Shown here piece by piece: positions 54,663-64,000 of a stretch of 64,000 nt of DNA (its first letter is position 1; each line of letters begins with the position of its first letter). This DNA comes from Pseudomonas sp. Irchel s3f7. Lineage in GTDB: Bacteria; Pseudomonadota; Gammaproteobacteria; Pseudomonadales; Pseudomonadaceae. Location of the stretch: NCBI RefSeq assembly GCF_900187615.1, contig NZ_FYDO01000014.1, forward strand, positions 107,687 to 171,686. The letters are read 5' to 3'. The position numbers were made by a program, and so were the translations under genes. The notes beneath the pieces were generated by a model, which was given only the letters and a program-made list of their open reading frames with translations, made no database searches and was not told the DNA's origin.

Positions 54663-55636
54663 TACATTACTCCCGCGCGCAGCAAGTCGTGCATGTTCAA
54701 CGCGCCGACAGGGCGGTCTTCACTATCGACCACGACCAGCGCGCTGATCTTGTGATCTTCCATGATTTTCAGCGCTTCGGCGGCAAGCATTTCGGCTCGG
54801 GCAGTCTTGCCGTGAGCCGTCATGACCTGATCGATCGTAGTGCTGTGGATATCGATGCTGCGGTCCAGCGTGCGACGCAAGTCACCGTCGGTGAAAATCC
54901 CTGCCAGTTTGCCATCGGCCTCCAGGACTACCGTCATGCCCAGCCCCTTGCGGGTCATTTCCATCAGGGCGTCCTTGAGCAGGGTGCCGCGCTGAACTTG
55001 CGGCAGCTCCTGCCCGGCGTGCATGACATTTTCCACTTTCAGCAACAGGCGTCGGCCCAGGGCGCCGCCGGGATGGGAAAAAGCGAAGTCTTCGGCGGTA
55101 AAGCCGCGGGCCTCCAGTAACGCAACGGCCAAGGCGTCGCCCATAACCAGTGCGGCGGTGGTCGAGGAGGTCGGTGCCAGGTTCAGCGGGCAGGCTTCGT
55201 GCTCGACATGCACGTTCAGGTTGACCTCGGCAGCCTTGGCCAGCGGCGAGGCGGGGTTGCCGGTCATGCTGATCAACTGAATGCCCAAACGCTTGATCAG
55301 TGGCAGCAAAGTCACGATTTCGTTGGTGGAGCCGGAGTTCGAGAGTGCCAGGATGACGTCGTCACGGGTGATCATGCCCATGTCGCCGTGACTGGCTTCG
55401 GCCGGGTGCACAAAAAAGGCCGTGGTGCCGGTGCTGGCCAGGGTGGCGGCGATCTTGTTGCCGATGTGCCCTGACTTGCCCATGCCGACCACGACCACGC
55501 GGCCTTTGCTGGCCAGAATCATCTCGCAAGCGCGTACGAAATCTGCGTCGATGTGGGGCAGCAGGCCTTGTACGGCTTCTACCTCGAGGCGGATGGTGCG
55601 TTGTGCCGATTGAATCAGGTCGCTGGATTGGCTCAT
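54662..55636 (-). CDS. kdsD: D-arabinose-5-phosphate isomerase KdsD
   Basis: The 324-residue enzyme makes arabinose-5-phosphate from ribulose-5-phosphate, the first step to Kdo. An N-terminal SIS domain ('GRVVVVGMGKSGHIGNKIAATLASTGTTAFFVHPAEASHGDMGMI') precedes two CBS domains ('ALMEMTRKGLGMTVVLEADGKLAGIFTDGDLRR' and 'ALKIMEDHKISALVVVDSEDRPVGALNMHDLLRAG'). The start at 55636 (MSQSSDLIQSAQRTI) fits the family. It heads the minus-strand LPS/sigma-54 block and is divergent from mlaF. Confidence 0.95.
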   Translation of the reverse strand: MSQSSDLIQSAQRTIRLEVEAVQGLLPHIDADFVRACEMILASKGRVVVVGMGKSGHIGNKIAATLASTGTTAFFVHPAEASHGDMGMITRDDVILALSNSGSTNEIVTLLPLIKRLGIQLISMTGNPASPLAKAAEVNLNVHVEHEACPLNLAPTSSTTAALVMGDALAVALLEARGFTAEDFAFSHPGGALGRRLLLKVENVMHAGQELPQVQRGTLLKDALMEMTRKGLGMTVVLEADGKLAGIFTDGDLRRTLDRSIDIHSTTIDQVMTAHGKTARAEMLAAEALKIMEDHKISALVVVDSEDRPVGALNMHDLLRAGVM

Positions 55637-55793
55637 GTCTGAAATCGTATAGCCCGATGAAAAGGCGGCGATTATAGCGTTTATGTTCGAAACCCTCACG
55701 CAAGTTCGTTACGCATTGTCATTCCTTGTTACTTAATCCCTCTGAAAGAAGCGTCTTGCCGGGCGTCGCGCTGAAGATGACCCGGCAATGGCC

Positions 55794-55823
55794 TTGGGCG
55801 CGCAGCGGTTGCAGTGATATAGT
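55794..55823 (+). promoter_or_regulatory. Candidate promoter of the mla operon
   Basis: TTGGGC (55794-55799) and TATAGT (55818-55823) are separated by 18 bp, 88 bp before the mlaF ATG in the 275-bp divergent region with kdsD. Hexamer quality is fair. Confidence 0.45.
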
Positions 55824-55911
55824 TCGCCGCCAGTTCGGCCTGCCCGGAAGGTATGTGCTTTCGTCAGAAAGTCAGGCGTCCGAGTGAGAGGCTGCATCGC
55901 AAGGAGTTTAG

Positions 55912-56721
55912 ATGAGTGCCGATAACGCCTACGCGGTCGAGCTGAAGGGACTGACCTTCAAGCGCGGTGCGCGCAGCATTTTCAATAACGTCGATATCCG
56001 TATCCCGCGCGGTAAGGTCACCGGCATCATGGGGCCTTCCGGGTGTGGCAAGACCACGCTGTTGCGTTTGATGGGCGCGCAATTGCGCCCTACCAAGGGC
56101 GAAGTCTGGGTCAACGGGCAGAACCTGCCGAAGCTGTCGCGCAGCGATCTGTTCGATGCCCGCAAGCATATGGGTGTGCTGTTTCAGAGTGGCGCACTGT
56201 TCACCGATCTCGATGTGTTCGAGAACGTGGCTTTTCCGCTGCGCGTTCACACCGGGCTGCCGGAAGAAATGATCCGCGACATCGTCCTGCTTAAATTGCA
56301 GGCGGTAGGCTTGCGCGGCGCCATCGACCTGATGCCCGACGAATTGTCCGGCGGTATGAAGCGTCGTGTCGCGCTGGCACGGGCGATTGCGCTTGATCCG
56401 CAGATTCTCATGTACGACGAACCCTTTGTCGGCCAGGACCCGATCGCCATGGGCGTACTGGTGCGCCTGATCCGCCTGCTCAACGATGCGCTGGGTATCA
56501 CCAGTATCGTGGTTTCCCACGACCTGGCCGAGACCGCGAGCATTGCGGACTATATCTATGTCGTGGGTGACGGCCAGGTGCTGGGGCAGGGCACGCCTGA
56601 CGAGTTGATGAATTCGGATGACCCCCGCATTCGTCAGTTCATGACTGGCGACCCCGATGGCCCGGTTCCGTACCACTTTCCAGCGACGGATTACCGCGCA
56701 GATCTTCTGGGGAAGCGCTGA
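55912..56721 (+). CDS. mlaF: Phospholipid-transport ATPase MlaF
   Basis: The 269-residue ATPase drives the MlaFEDB complex, which moves phospholipid between inner and outer membranes and keeps the outer leaflet asymmetric. Walker A is GPSGCGKTT (41-49), the signature [14 protein letters not shown], and Walker [14 protein letters not shown]. The conserved '[13 protein letters not shown]' Q-loop is present. GCAAGGAG precedes the ATG. It overlaps mlaE by one base (TGATG). Confidence 0.96.
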   Translation: MSADNAYAVELKGLTFKRGARSIFNNVDIRIPRGKVTGIMGPSGCGKTTLLRLMGAQLRPTKGEVWVNGQNLPKLSRSDLFDARKHMGVLFQSGALFTDLDVFENVAFPLRVHTGLPEEMIRDIVLLKLQAVGLRGAIDLMPDELSGGMKRRVALARAIALDPQILMYDEPFVGQDPIAMGVLVRLIRLLNDALGITSIVVSHDLAETASIADYIYVVGDGQVLGQGTPDELMNSDDPRIRQFMTGDPDGPVPYHFPATDYRADLLGKR

Positions 56722-57518
56722 TGCGCAAAATTTCATTAATAGAGCGCGTACGCCGGTTCGGCCAGGCGGGTATCGACGTGCTGGCGGTGTTCGGACGCTC
56801 GGCGCTGTTTCTGTTCCACGCTTTGCTGGGCCGTGGCGGTATCGGTGGCGGTTTCGGGCTGCTGGTCAAGCAACTGCATTCGGTAGGCGTGATGTCCCTG
56901 GTGATCATCGTGGTCTCCGGGGTGTTCATCGGTATGGTGCTGGCGCTGCAAGGGTTCAACATCCTGTCGAGCTATGGCTCCGAGCAGGCCGTCGGGCAAA
57001 TGGTCGCGCTGACGCTGTTGCGTGAACTGGGGCCTGTGGTGACTGCCTTGCTGTTCGCCGGACGTGCCGGTTCGGCGCTGACGGCCGAAATCGGCAACAT
57101 GAAGTCCACCGAGCAGTTATCCAGCCTGGAAATGATTGGCGTCGACCCGCTCAAGTACATCATTGCCCCGCGCCTGTGGGCCGGCTTCATTTCCCTGCCG
57201 GTGCTGGCCATGATTTTCAGCGTCGTGGGCATCTGGGGTGGTTCGTGGGTGGCTGTCGACTGGCTGGGTGTCTACGAAGGCTCCTACTGGTCGAACATGC
57301 AGAACAGCGTGACCTTCGCCGACGATGTGCTCAACGGGATCATCAAAAGCATTGTCTTCGCCTTTGTCGTGACGTGGATCGCCGTATTCCAAGGCTATGA
57401 CTGTGACCCTACTTCCGAGGGGATCAGCCGAGCCACTACCAAGACCGTTGTGTATGCCTCGTTGGCAGTGCTCGGCCTGGACTTTATTCTGACTGCCTTG
57501 ATGTTTGGAGATTTCTGA
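56721..57518 (+). CDS. mlaE: Phospholipid-transport permease MlaE
   Basis: The 265-residue permease has the MlaE fold with an N-terminal interfacial helix and five membrane helices. Signature blocks are '[61 protein letters not shown]' and '[39 protein letters not shown]'. It dimerises beneath the MlaD hexamer. Start and stop overlap its neighbours by one base each, as TGATG. Confidence 0.96.
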   Translation: MRKISLIERVRRFGQAGIDVLAVFGRSALFLFHALLGRGGIGGGFGLLVKQLHSVGVMSLVIIVVSGVFIGMVLALQGFNILSSYGSEQAVGQMVALTLLRELGPVVTALLFAGRAGSALTAEIGNMKSTEQLSSLEMIGVDPLKYIIAPRLWAGFISLPVLAMIFSVVGIWGGSWVAVDWLGVYEGSYWSNMQNSVTFADDVLNGIIKSIVFAFVVTWIAVFQGYDCDPTSEGISRATTKTVVYASLAVLGLDFILTALMFGDF

Positions 57519-57985
57519 TGCAAAACCGCACCCTGGAAATCGGTGTCGGCCTTTTCTTGCTGGCTGGCATCCTGGCTTTGCTGCTGTTGGCGTTGCGGGT
57601 CAGTGGACTGTCCCCGAGCCCGAGCACCGACACCTATAAACTTTATGCATACTTTGACAATATCGCCGGTTTGACGGTCAGAGCCAAAGTGACCATGGCC
57701 GGTGTGACCATCGGCAAGGTCACCGCGATCGATCTGGATCGCGACAGCTTTACCGGTCGTGTGACCCTGGAAGTGGAAAAGCGTGTCGATAACCTGCCGG
57801 CTGATTCCACGGCATCTATCCTGACCGCCGGTCTGTTGGGCGAGAAGTACATCGGTATCAGCGTGGGCGGCGAAGATTCCCTGCTCAAGGACGGTGGAAC
57901 CATCCACGACACCCAGTCGTCGCTGGTGCTTGAAGACCTGATCGGTAAATTCCTGCTCAATACCGTTAGCAAAGACGCCAAATGA
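57518..57985 (+). CDS. mlaD: Phospholipid-binding MCE protein MlaD
   Basis: The 155-residue protein has one N-terminal helix (IGVGLFLLAGILALLLLALRVSG) and a single periplasmic MCE domain ('YKLYAYFDNIAGLTVRAKVTMAGVTIGKVTAIDLD', 'SILTAGLLGEKYIGISVGGED'). Six copies form the ring above MlaE. It is slightly shorter than E. coli MlaD at its C-terminus, as in other pseudomonads. The gap to mlaC is 11 bp. Confidence 0.95.
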   Translation: MQNRTLEIGVGLFLLAGILALLLLALRVSGLSPSPSTDTYKLYAYFDNIAGLTVRAKVTMAGVTIGKVTAIDLDRDSFTGRVTLEVEKRVDNLPADSTASILTAGLLGEKYIGISVGGEDSLLKDGGTIHDTQSSLVLEDLIGKFLLNTVSKDAK

Positions 57986-57996
57986 GGAACTGTTAA

Positions 57997-58638
57997 ATGA
58001 TCTCTACCTTGCGACGTGGCCTGTTGGTACTGCTCGCGGCGCTGCCATTGGTAGCCAATGCCGTGGCGGCACCTTCAGCGCACGAACTGGTACAGGACAC
58101 TACTACCCGTTTGCTCGCCGACCTGGCGGCCAACAAAGAGAAGTACAAGCAGGATCCGCAGGATTTCTATGCGGCGCTGAATAGCATTGTCGGGCCTGTC
58201 GTGGATGCCGAAGGCATTTCCAAGAGCATCATGACGGTCAAGTACTCGCGCAAAGCTACACCGGAGCAAATGAAGACCTTTGAAGAAAACTTCAAAAAAG
58301 GTCTGTTCCAGTTCTATGGCAATGCCTTGCTGGAATACAACAACCAGGGCATCGTCGTTGATCCTGCCAAGGACGAGTCGGGCGACCGCACCAGCGTTGG
58401 CATGACGGTCAAGGGCAGCAACGGCGCGATCTATCCGGTTTCCTATACGCTGGAAAAGATCAATGGCGAGTGGAAGCTGCGTAACGTCATCATCAACGGC
58501 ATCAACATTGGCAAGCTGTTCCGTGATCAGTTCGCCGATGCGATGCAGCGCAATGGCAACGACCTGGACAAGACCATCAATGGTTGGGCCGGTGAAGTCG
58601 CCAAGGCCAAGGAATCCACCGAGAAGCAAACCCAATGA
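57997..58638 (+). CDS. mlaC: Periplasmic phospholipid carrier MlaC
   Basis: The 213-residue protein has a signal peptide (LRRGLLVLLAALPLVANAVA) and the Ttg2D/MlaC fold ('FYAALNSIVGPVVDAEGISKSIMTVKYSRKATPEQMKTFEENFKKGL', 'PVSYTLEKINGEWKLRNVIINGINIGKLFRDQFADAM'). It shuttles phospholipid between MlaD and the outer-membrane MlaA complex, which is not encoded here. Its end overlaps mlaB by 4 bases (ATGA). Confidence 0.95.
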   Translation: MISTLRRGLLVLLAALPLVANAVAAPSAHELVQDTTTRLLADLAANKEKYKQDPQDFYAALNSIVGPVVDAEGISKSIMTVKYSRKATPEQMKTFEENFKKGLFQFYGNALLEYNNQGIVVDPAKDESGDRTSVGMTVKGSNGAIYPVSYTLEKINGEWKLRNVIINGINIGKLFRDQFADAMQRNGNDLDKTINGWAGEVAKAKESTEKQTQ

Positions 58639-58940
58639 GTGAATCGGCCGTCCTGATGGACGACGCTGGCGAGCTGCGGCTCAGCGGCGTGCTGGATTAC
58701 CGCAGCGGCCCCGGCCTGCGCGAGCAGGGGCGGGCGCTGATCAAGGCCAGCACTGCCGCGGCGCTGGTGGTTGATTGTTCGGCTGTGACGAAGTCCAGCA
58801 GCGTCGGCCTGTCATTGTTGCTGTGCTTCATGCGTGATGCCCAGGCGGCCGGCAAGGCCCTGAGCATTCGTGCGATGCCAGAAGACATGCGTGAAATCGC
58901 CCAGGTCAGTGAGCTGACCGAGCTGTTGACGCATCCCTAA
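58635..58940 (+). CDS. mlaB: STAS-domain protein MlaB
   Basis: The 101-residue cytosolic protein has a STAS fold ('GELRLSGVLDYRSGPGLREQGRALI', 'LVVDCSAVTKSSSVGLSLLLCFMRDAQAAGKALSIRAM') and stabilises the MlaF ATPase dimer. The conserved Ser/Thr stretch (TKSSSVG) lies where anti-sigma-antagonist STAS proteins are phosphorylated. It is the last gene of mlaFEDCB and is followed by a terminator. Confidence 0.93.
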   Translation: MSESAVLMDDAGELRLSGVLDYRSGPGLREQGRALIKASTAAALVVDCSAVTKSSSVGLSLLLCFMRDAQAAGKALSIRAMPEDMREIAQVSELTELLTHP

Positions 58941-58951
58941 CCCGCATCGAT

Positions 58952-59008
58952 AAAAAAGCCCCCCGTCAGAGTCCTGCTCCGCGGGGTTCGCAGGCGCGGG
59001 GCTTTTTT
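58952..59008. terminator. Terminator of the mla operon
   Basis: AAAAAAGCCCC (58952-58962) pairs with GGGGCTTTTTT (58998-59008), enclosing a GC-rich inner region that can form a second stem. It ends 46 bp before the ibaG ATG. Confidence 0.85.
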
Positions 59009-59054
59009 GTATGATGTCCGACCCGCGCGCACAGGGCGCCGATTGAGGTTGAGC

Positions 59055-60582
<1,528 letters not shown>

Positions 60583-60630
60583 TTTCTGCTGCACGGGCAC
60601 AAGGACGTGCCCAATGGATTTGTTGTATGT

Positions 60631-60649
60631 CGAGCCGGTTTCCGGCTCG
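60631..60649. other. Hairpin in the murA-hisG gap
   Basis: CGAGCCGG (60631-60638) and CCGGCTCG (60642-60649) form an 8-bp stem with a TTT loop. A weaker GGGCAC/GTGCCC stem lies about 35 bp upstream. No T tract follows, so these are not classical terminators. Confidence 0.5.
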
Positions 60650-60711
60650 ATGCGTGTCCGGCGCCGTTTGCGACCGGGCATAAGATTCCTGATTAAGGGC
60701 TGACGTTTCCC

Positions 60712-61347
60712 ATGCTGACTATCGCACTGTCCAAGGGCCGCATCCTTGACGATACTTTGCCGCTTCTGGCTGAAGCGGGCATCGTGCCGACCGAGAATCC
60801 GGACAAGAGCCGCAAGCTGATCATCCCCACGACCCAGGACGATGTCCGTCTGCTGATCGTGCGCGCTACCGATGTGCCGACTTACGTCGAGCACGGTGCC
60901 GCCGACCTCGGTGTTGCGGGTAAAGATGTGCTGATGGAATACGGCGGCCAGGGCCTGTACGAGCCGCTGGACCTGCAAATTGCCCAGTGCAAGCTGATGA
61001 CCGCCGGTAAGGTCGGCGCCGTCGAGCCCAAGGGCCGTCTGCGTATCGCCACCAAGTTCGTCAACGTTGCCAAGCGCTACTACGCCGAACAGGGCCGTCA
61101 GGTCGACATCATCAAGCTGTACGGCTCGATGGAGCTGGCGCCACTGATCGGTCTGGCGGACAAGATCATCGACGTGGTCGACACCGGCAACACGCTGCGG
61201 GCCAATGGCCTGGAGCCACAGGACTTTATCGCGGCCATCAGTTCCCGTCTGATCGTCAACAAGGCTTCGATGAAAATGCAGCACGCCCGTATCCAGGCGT
61301 TGATCGACACCCTGCGCAAGGCAGTGGAGTCTCGACACCGCGGCTGA
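60712..61347 (+). CDS. hisG: ATP phosphoribosyltransferase, short form HisG
   Basis: The 211-residue enzyme starts histidine synthesis by joining ATP and PRPP. It is the short form without the C-terminal regulatory domain, so by family rule it needs HisZ, encoded elsewhere. Blocks include '[22 protein letters not shown]', '[25 protein letters not shown]' and the PRPP loop '[16 protein letters not shown]'. It begins 129 bp after murA and is followed by a terminator-like element before hisD. Confidence 0.96.
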   Translation: MLTIALSKGRILDDTLPLLAEAGIVPTENPDKSRKLIIPTTQDDVRLLIVRATDVPTYVEHGAADLGVAGKDVLMEYGGQGLYEPLDLQIAQCKLMTAGKVGAVEPKGRLRIATKFVNVAKRYYAEQGRQVDIIKLYGSMELAPLIGLADKIIDVVDTGNTLRANGLEPQDFIAAISSRLIVNKASMKMQHARIQALIDTLRKAVESRHRG

Positions 61348-61399
61348 TTTACCTGCGCGACCTTGAGTCGCGCCCGTCTATCCGCCTCATAGCCAGAAT

Positions 61400-61449
61400 C
61401 TCAGGTGCCCAAGCGGAAACGACTGCTAAGTTAGGGCGCCTGAGTTTTT
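61400..61449 (+). terminator. Terminator-like element between hisG and hisD
   Basis: CTCAGGTGCCC (61400-61410) can pair with GGGCGCCTGAG (61434-61444), an 11-bp stem with one G-U pair and a 23-nt loop, followed directly by TTTTT (61445-61449). It lies 23 bp before the hisD ATG. It may attenuate hisD or be chance. Confidence 0.5.
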
Positions 61450-61472
61450 GCCATTCCTATGAGGCTCTCGCT

Positions 61473-62798
61473 ATGACCGCACCGACTGCAATTCGCCGAC
61501 TCAACGCTGCTGACCCGGATTTCGCACATCATCTGGATCATCTGCTGAGCTGGGAAAGTGTGTCTGACGACTCGGTCAATCAGCGAGTGCTGGACATCAT
61601 CAAGGCCGTTCGTGAACGTGGCGACGCGGCACTGGTGGACTTCACCCGGCAGTTCGACGGGCTGGACGTGAAATCCATGGCCGACCTGATCCTGCCGCGT
61701 GAGCGTCTGGAACTGGCACTGACCCGCATCACCGTGCCTCAGCGCGAAGCGCTGGAAGTCGCCGCCGCCCGCGTGCGCAGCTACCACGAAAAGCAGAAGC
61801 AGGATTCCTGGAGCTACACCGAGGCCGACGGCACGGTGCTGGGCCAGAAAGTCACGCCGTTGGACCGTGCAGGTTTGTACGTGCCGGGCGGCAAGGCGTC
61901 GTATCCGTCGTCAGTATTGATGAATGCGATTCCGGCCAAGGTCGCCGGCGTGACCGAAGTGGTCATGGTCGTGCCGACCCCGCGTGGTGAAATCAATGAG
62001 CTGGTACTGGCCGCCGCTTGCATCGCGGGCGTCGATCGCGTGTTCACCATTGGTGGCGCGCAGGCAGTTGCGGCGTTGGCCTACGGCACTGAAAGCGTAC
62101 CGAAGGTCGATAAAGTGGTCGGTCCGGGCAACATCTATGTCGCCACCGCCAAGCGTCACGTGTTCGGCCAGGTCGGTATCGACATGATCGCCGGCCCGTC
62201 CGAAATCCTCGTGGTGTGCGACGGCCAGACCGATCCGGACTGGATCGCCATGGACCTGTTTTCCCAGGCCGAGCACGACGAAGACGCCCAGGCAATTCTG
62301 GTCAGCCCCGACGCCGAATTCCTCGACAAGGTCGCTGCGAGCATCAGCAAACTGATGCCGACCATGGAACGCGCCGCCATCATCGAGACCTCGATCAACG
62401 GCCGTGGGGCGCTGATCAAGGTGCGCGACATGGAGCAAGCCATCGAAGTCGCCAACCGCATCGCGCCGGAGCATCTGGAATTGTCGGTGGCCGATCCCCA
62501 AGCCTGGCTGCCGCAGATCCGCCACGCCGGTGCAATCTTCATGGGCCGTCACACCTCTGAAGCGCTGGGCGATTACTGCGCAGGCCCGAACCACGTGTTG
62601 CCAACCTCCGGCACCGCGCGGTTCTCATCGCCGCTGGGTGTGTATGACTTCCAGAAACGCTCGTCGATCATCTTCTGCTCCGAGCAGGGCGCATCCGTTC
62701 TGGGCAAGACCGCTTCCGTGCTGGCCCGTGGCGAGTCGCTGACCGCCCACGCCCGCAGTGCCGAATACCGCATCGTCGACGAACAAAAGGGAAACTGA
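61473..62798 (+). CDS. hisD: Histidinol dehydrogenase HisD
   Basis: The 441-residue zinc enzyme oxidises L-histidinol to histidine in two NAD-dependent steps. Signature blocks are '[25 protein letters not shown]', '[35 protein letters not shown]', '[12 protein letters not shown]', and 'APEHLELSV' with the catalytic Glu-His pair, then '[14 protein letters not shown]'. The ATG has ATGAGG eight to twelve bases upstream. It is 2 bp from hisC, so the two are coupled. Confidence 0.96.
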   Translation: MTAPTAIRRLNAADPDFAHHLDHLLSWESVSDDSVNQRVLDIIKAVRERGDAALVDFTRQFDGLDVKSMADLILPRERLELALTRITVPQREALEVAAARVRSYHEKQKQDSWSYTEADGTVLGQKVTPLDRAGLYVPGGKASYPSSVLMNAIPAKVAGVTEVVMVVPTPRGEINELVLAAACIAGVDRVFTIGGAQAVAALAYGTESVPKVDKVVGPGNIYVATAKRHVFGQVGIDMIAGPSEILVVCDGQTDPDWIAMDLFSQAEHDEDAQAILVSPDAEFLDKVAASISKLMPTMERAAIIETSINGRGALIKVRDMEQAIEVANRIAPEHLELSVADPQAWLPQIRHAGAIFMGRHTSEALGDYCAGPNHVLPTSGTARFSSPLGVYDFQKRSSIIFCSEQGASVLGKTASVLARGESLTAHARSAEYRIVDEQKGN

Positions 62799-62800
62799 AC

Positions 62801-63853
62801 ATGAGCAAATTCTGGAGCCCGTTCGTCAAGGATCTGGTGCCTTATGTACCGGGCGAACAACCGAAGCTGACGAAACTGGTGAAACTCAATACCAACGAAA
62901 ACCCGTACGGTCCATCGCCCAAAGCCCTGGCTGCGATGCAGACCGAACTGAACGACAACTTGCGTCTGTATCCGGACCCGAACGGCGATGTGCTCAAGCA
63001 AGCCGTCGCCAGGTACTACGGCGTGCAAGGCAATCAGGTGTTCCTCGGCAACGGTTCCGATGAAGTCCTGGCGCACATCTTTCACGGTTTGCTGCAGCAC
63101 GATCAGCCACTGCTGTTCCCGGACATCAGCTACAGCTTCTATCCGGTCTACTGCGGGTTGTACGGCATCAAATTCGACGCGGTGCCGCTGGACGAACAGT
63201 TCCAGATCAACCCGGCGGACTACGCCAAGCCGAACGGCGGGATCATCTTCCCGAATCCGAACGCGCCGACCGGTTGCCTGTTGGCGCTGGAAGCGGTGGA
63301 GCAGATCCTCAAGGCCAGCCCGGATTCGGTGGTCGTGGTGGACGAGGCTTACATCGATTTCGGCGGTGAAACGGCAATCACCTTGGTGGACCGTTATCCG
63401 AATCTGCTGGTCACCCAGACCCTGTCAAAATCCCGCTCCCTGGCTGGTCTGCGGGTTGGCCTGGCGGTGGGGCATCCGGACCTGATCGAGGCGTTGGAAC
63501 GGATCAAGAACAGCTTCAACTCCTATCCGCTGGATCGTCTGGCGATTGTCGGTGCCGCTGCGGCGTTCGACGACCGTGAGTACTTCGACAAGACCTGCCA
63601 ATTGGTCATCGACAGCCGCGAGAACGTCATCGGGCAATTGCAGGCGAAGGGTTTTGAAGTCCTGCCGTCGGCCGCGAACTTCATCTTCGCCCGTCACCCG
63701 AAGCACGATGCAGCGGGTCTGGCGGCGAAGTTGCGCGAGCAAGGCGTGATCGTGCGGCACTTCAAGCAGGAGCGGATTGCCCAGTTCCTGCGGATCTCGA
63801 TTGGTACGCCAGAGCAGAATCAGGCGTTGATCGACGGCCTCAGCGATCTCTAA
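62801..63853 (+). CDS. hisC: Histidinol-phosphate aminotransferase HisC
   Basis: The 350-residue PLP enzyme converts imidazole-acetol phosphate to histidinol phosphate. The PLP lysine is Lys210 in '[16 protein letters not shown]'. The family blocks '[12 protein letters not shown]', 'LGNGSDEVL', 'NPNAPTG' and 'VVDEAYIDF' are intact. It completes hisG-hisD-hisC. Downstream the conserved backbone is broken by an IS110-family element. Confidence 0.96.
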   Translation: MSKFWSPFVKDLVPYVPGEQPKLTKLVKLNTNENPYGPSPKALAAMQTELNDNLRLYPDPNGDVLKQAVARYYGVQGNQVFLGNGSDEVLAHIFHGLLQHDQPLLFPDISYSFYPVYCGLYGIKFDAVPLDEQFQINPADYAKPNGGIIFPNPNAPTGCLLALEAVEQILKASPDSVVVVDEAYIDFGGETAITLVDRYPNLLVTQTLSKSRSLAGLRVGLAVGHPDLIEALERIKNSFNSYPLDRLAIVGAAAAFDDREYFDKTCQLVIDSRENVIGQLQAKGFEVLPSAANFIFARHPKHDAAGLAAKLREQGVIVRHFKQERIAQFLRISIGTPEQNQALIDGLSDL

Positions 63854-63869
63854 AGCACTTCTATCCCCT

Positions 63870-63911
63870 TGTGGGAGATTCTATGTTTGGGGGGAACCCC
63901 CAAACATAGAA
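63870..63911. repeat. REP-like head and strong hairpin at an IS110 end
   Basis: TGTGGGAG (63870-63877) matches the REP head seen elsewhere. Directly after it, TTCTATGTTTGGGGG (63879-63893) and CCCCCAAACATAGAA (63897-63911) form a perfect 15-bp stem with a GAA loop. The hairpin lies between hisC and the transposase and includes the transposase stop codon. Confidence 0.75.
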
Positions 63912-64000
63912 ATAGGCTTGTATTCACTTTGGTTTTTCATCAAGGCAAACAGTACCCGAGCCAGTTTTCTGGCAAGTATCACCAGCGCCTCGGTCCCTTT
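63881..64000 (-). CDS. IS110-family transposase, C-terminal fragment (cut by the window edge)
   Basis: The minus-strand frame is open from the window end to a TAG at 63881-63883, giving 39 residues: 'KGTEALVILARKLARVLFAL' followed by MKNQSEYKPISMFGGSPQT. The 'ALVxLARKLARVLFALM' pattern is the usual C-terminus of IS110/IS116 (DEDD plus transposase_20) transposases. Only 27 bp separate its stop from hisC, so the non-coding right end is very short. The gene is partial only because the window ends; I cannot tell whether it is intact. Confidence 0.7.
   Translation of the reverse strand, partial: KGTEALVILARKLARVLFALMKNQSEYKPISMFGGSPQT

Overview
The window is chromosomal DNA of a Pseudomonas, most likely of the P. 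fluorescens group. Two things point there. Gene order from the dipeptide-transport locus to hisC follows the conserved pseudomonad backbone (dpp, roxSR, gatCAB, mreBCD, rng, tldD/pmbA, fagA-fumC-sodA, rpoN, lpt, mla, murA, hisGDC). The gaps hold many Pseudomonas REP repeats (TGTAGGAGC or TGTGGGAGC heads with variable stems). I see no tRNA, rRNA, CRISPR array, prophage or restriction system.

Layout. 1-1.85 kb: an NTF2/SnoaL-like protein, an HD phosphohydrolase and a small secreted acidic protein. 1.98-12.75 kb (minus strand): a di/tripeptide uptake locus with three DppA-type binding proteins, an OprD-family porin (OpdP-like) and the DppBCDF ABC core. 13.2-18 kb: a SIMPL-domain periplasmic protein, the RoxS/RoxR redox two-component system and a BacA/YddA-like ABC protein. 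17.96-24.6 kb: a galactarate catabolism cluster (FadR-type regulator, KdgD dehydratase, 2,5-dioxovalerate dehydrogenase, MFS permease, GarD) which converts galactarate to 2-oxoglutarate. It sits inside otherwise conserved backbone and looks accessory. 24.7-27.7 kb: an AEC permease, a carboxymuconolactone-decarboxylase-family protein, a CaCA cation antiporter and an RlpA-like lipoprotein.

27.7-40 kb: gatCAB (minus) diverges from mreBCD-maf-rng-yhdP (plus), covering tRNA amidation, cell shape, RNA turnover and envelope lipid transport. 40-44.5 kb: an Nit-type amidase, tldD, antisense darP/yjgA, and pmbA. 44.7-48.4 kb: the fagA-fumC-orfX-sodA iron-starvation operon behind a Fur-box-like region, then a ZIP transporter. 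48.6-55.6 kb (minus): kdsD-kdsC-lptC-lptA-lptB-rpoN-hpf-ptsN-rapZ-ptsO, combining Kdo/LPS export, sigma-54 and the nitrogen PTS. 55.9-63.9 kb (plus): mlaFEDCB, ibaG, murA, hisG, hisD and hisC. The right edge cuts into an IS110-family transposase next to a REP-like head.

I did not find a wholly new system. The observations most worth a second look are: an apparent ATT start for mreC overlapping a 13-codon leader ORF; an 8+8 bp palindrome over the -10 of the galactarate promoter; a long palindrome between roxR and the ABC gene; a LacI-type palindrome upstream of opdP; a terminator-like element before hisD; REP pairs whose two arms vary together; and the IS110/REP junction after hisC.
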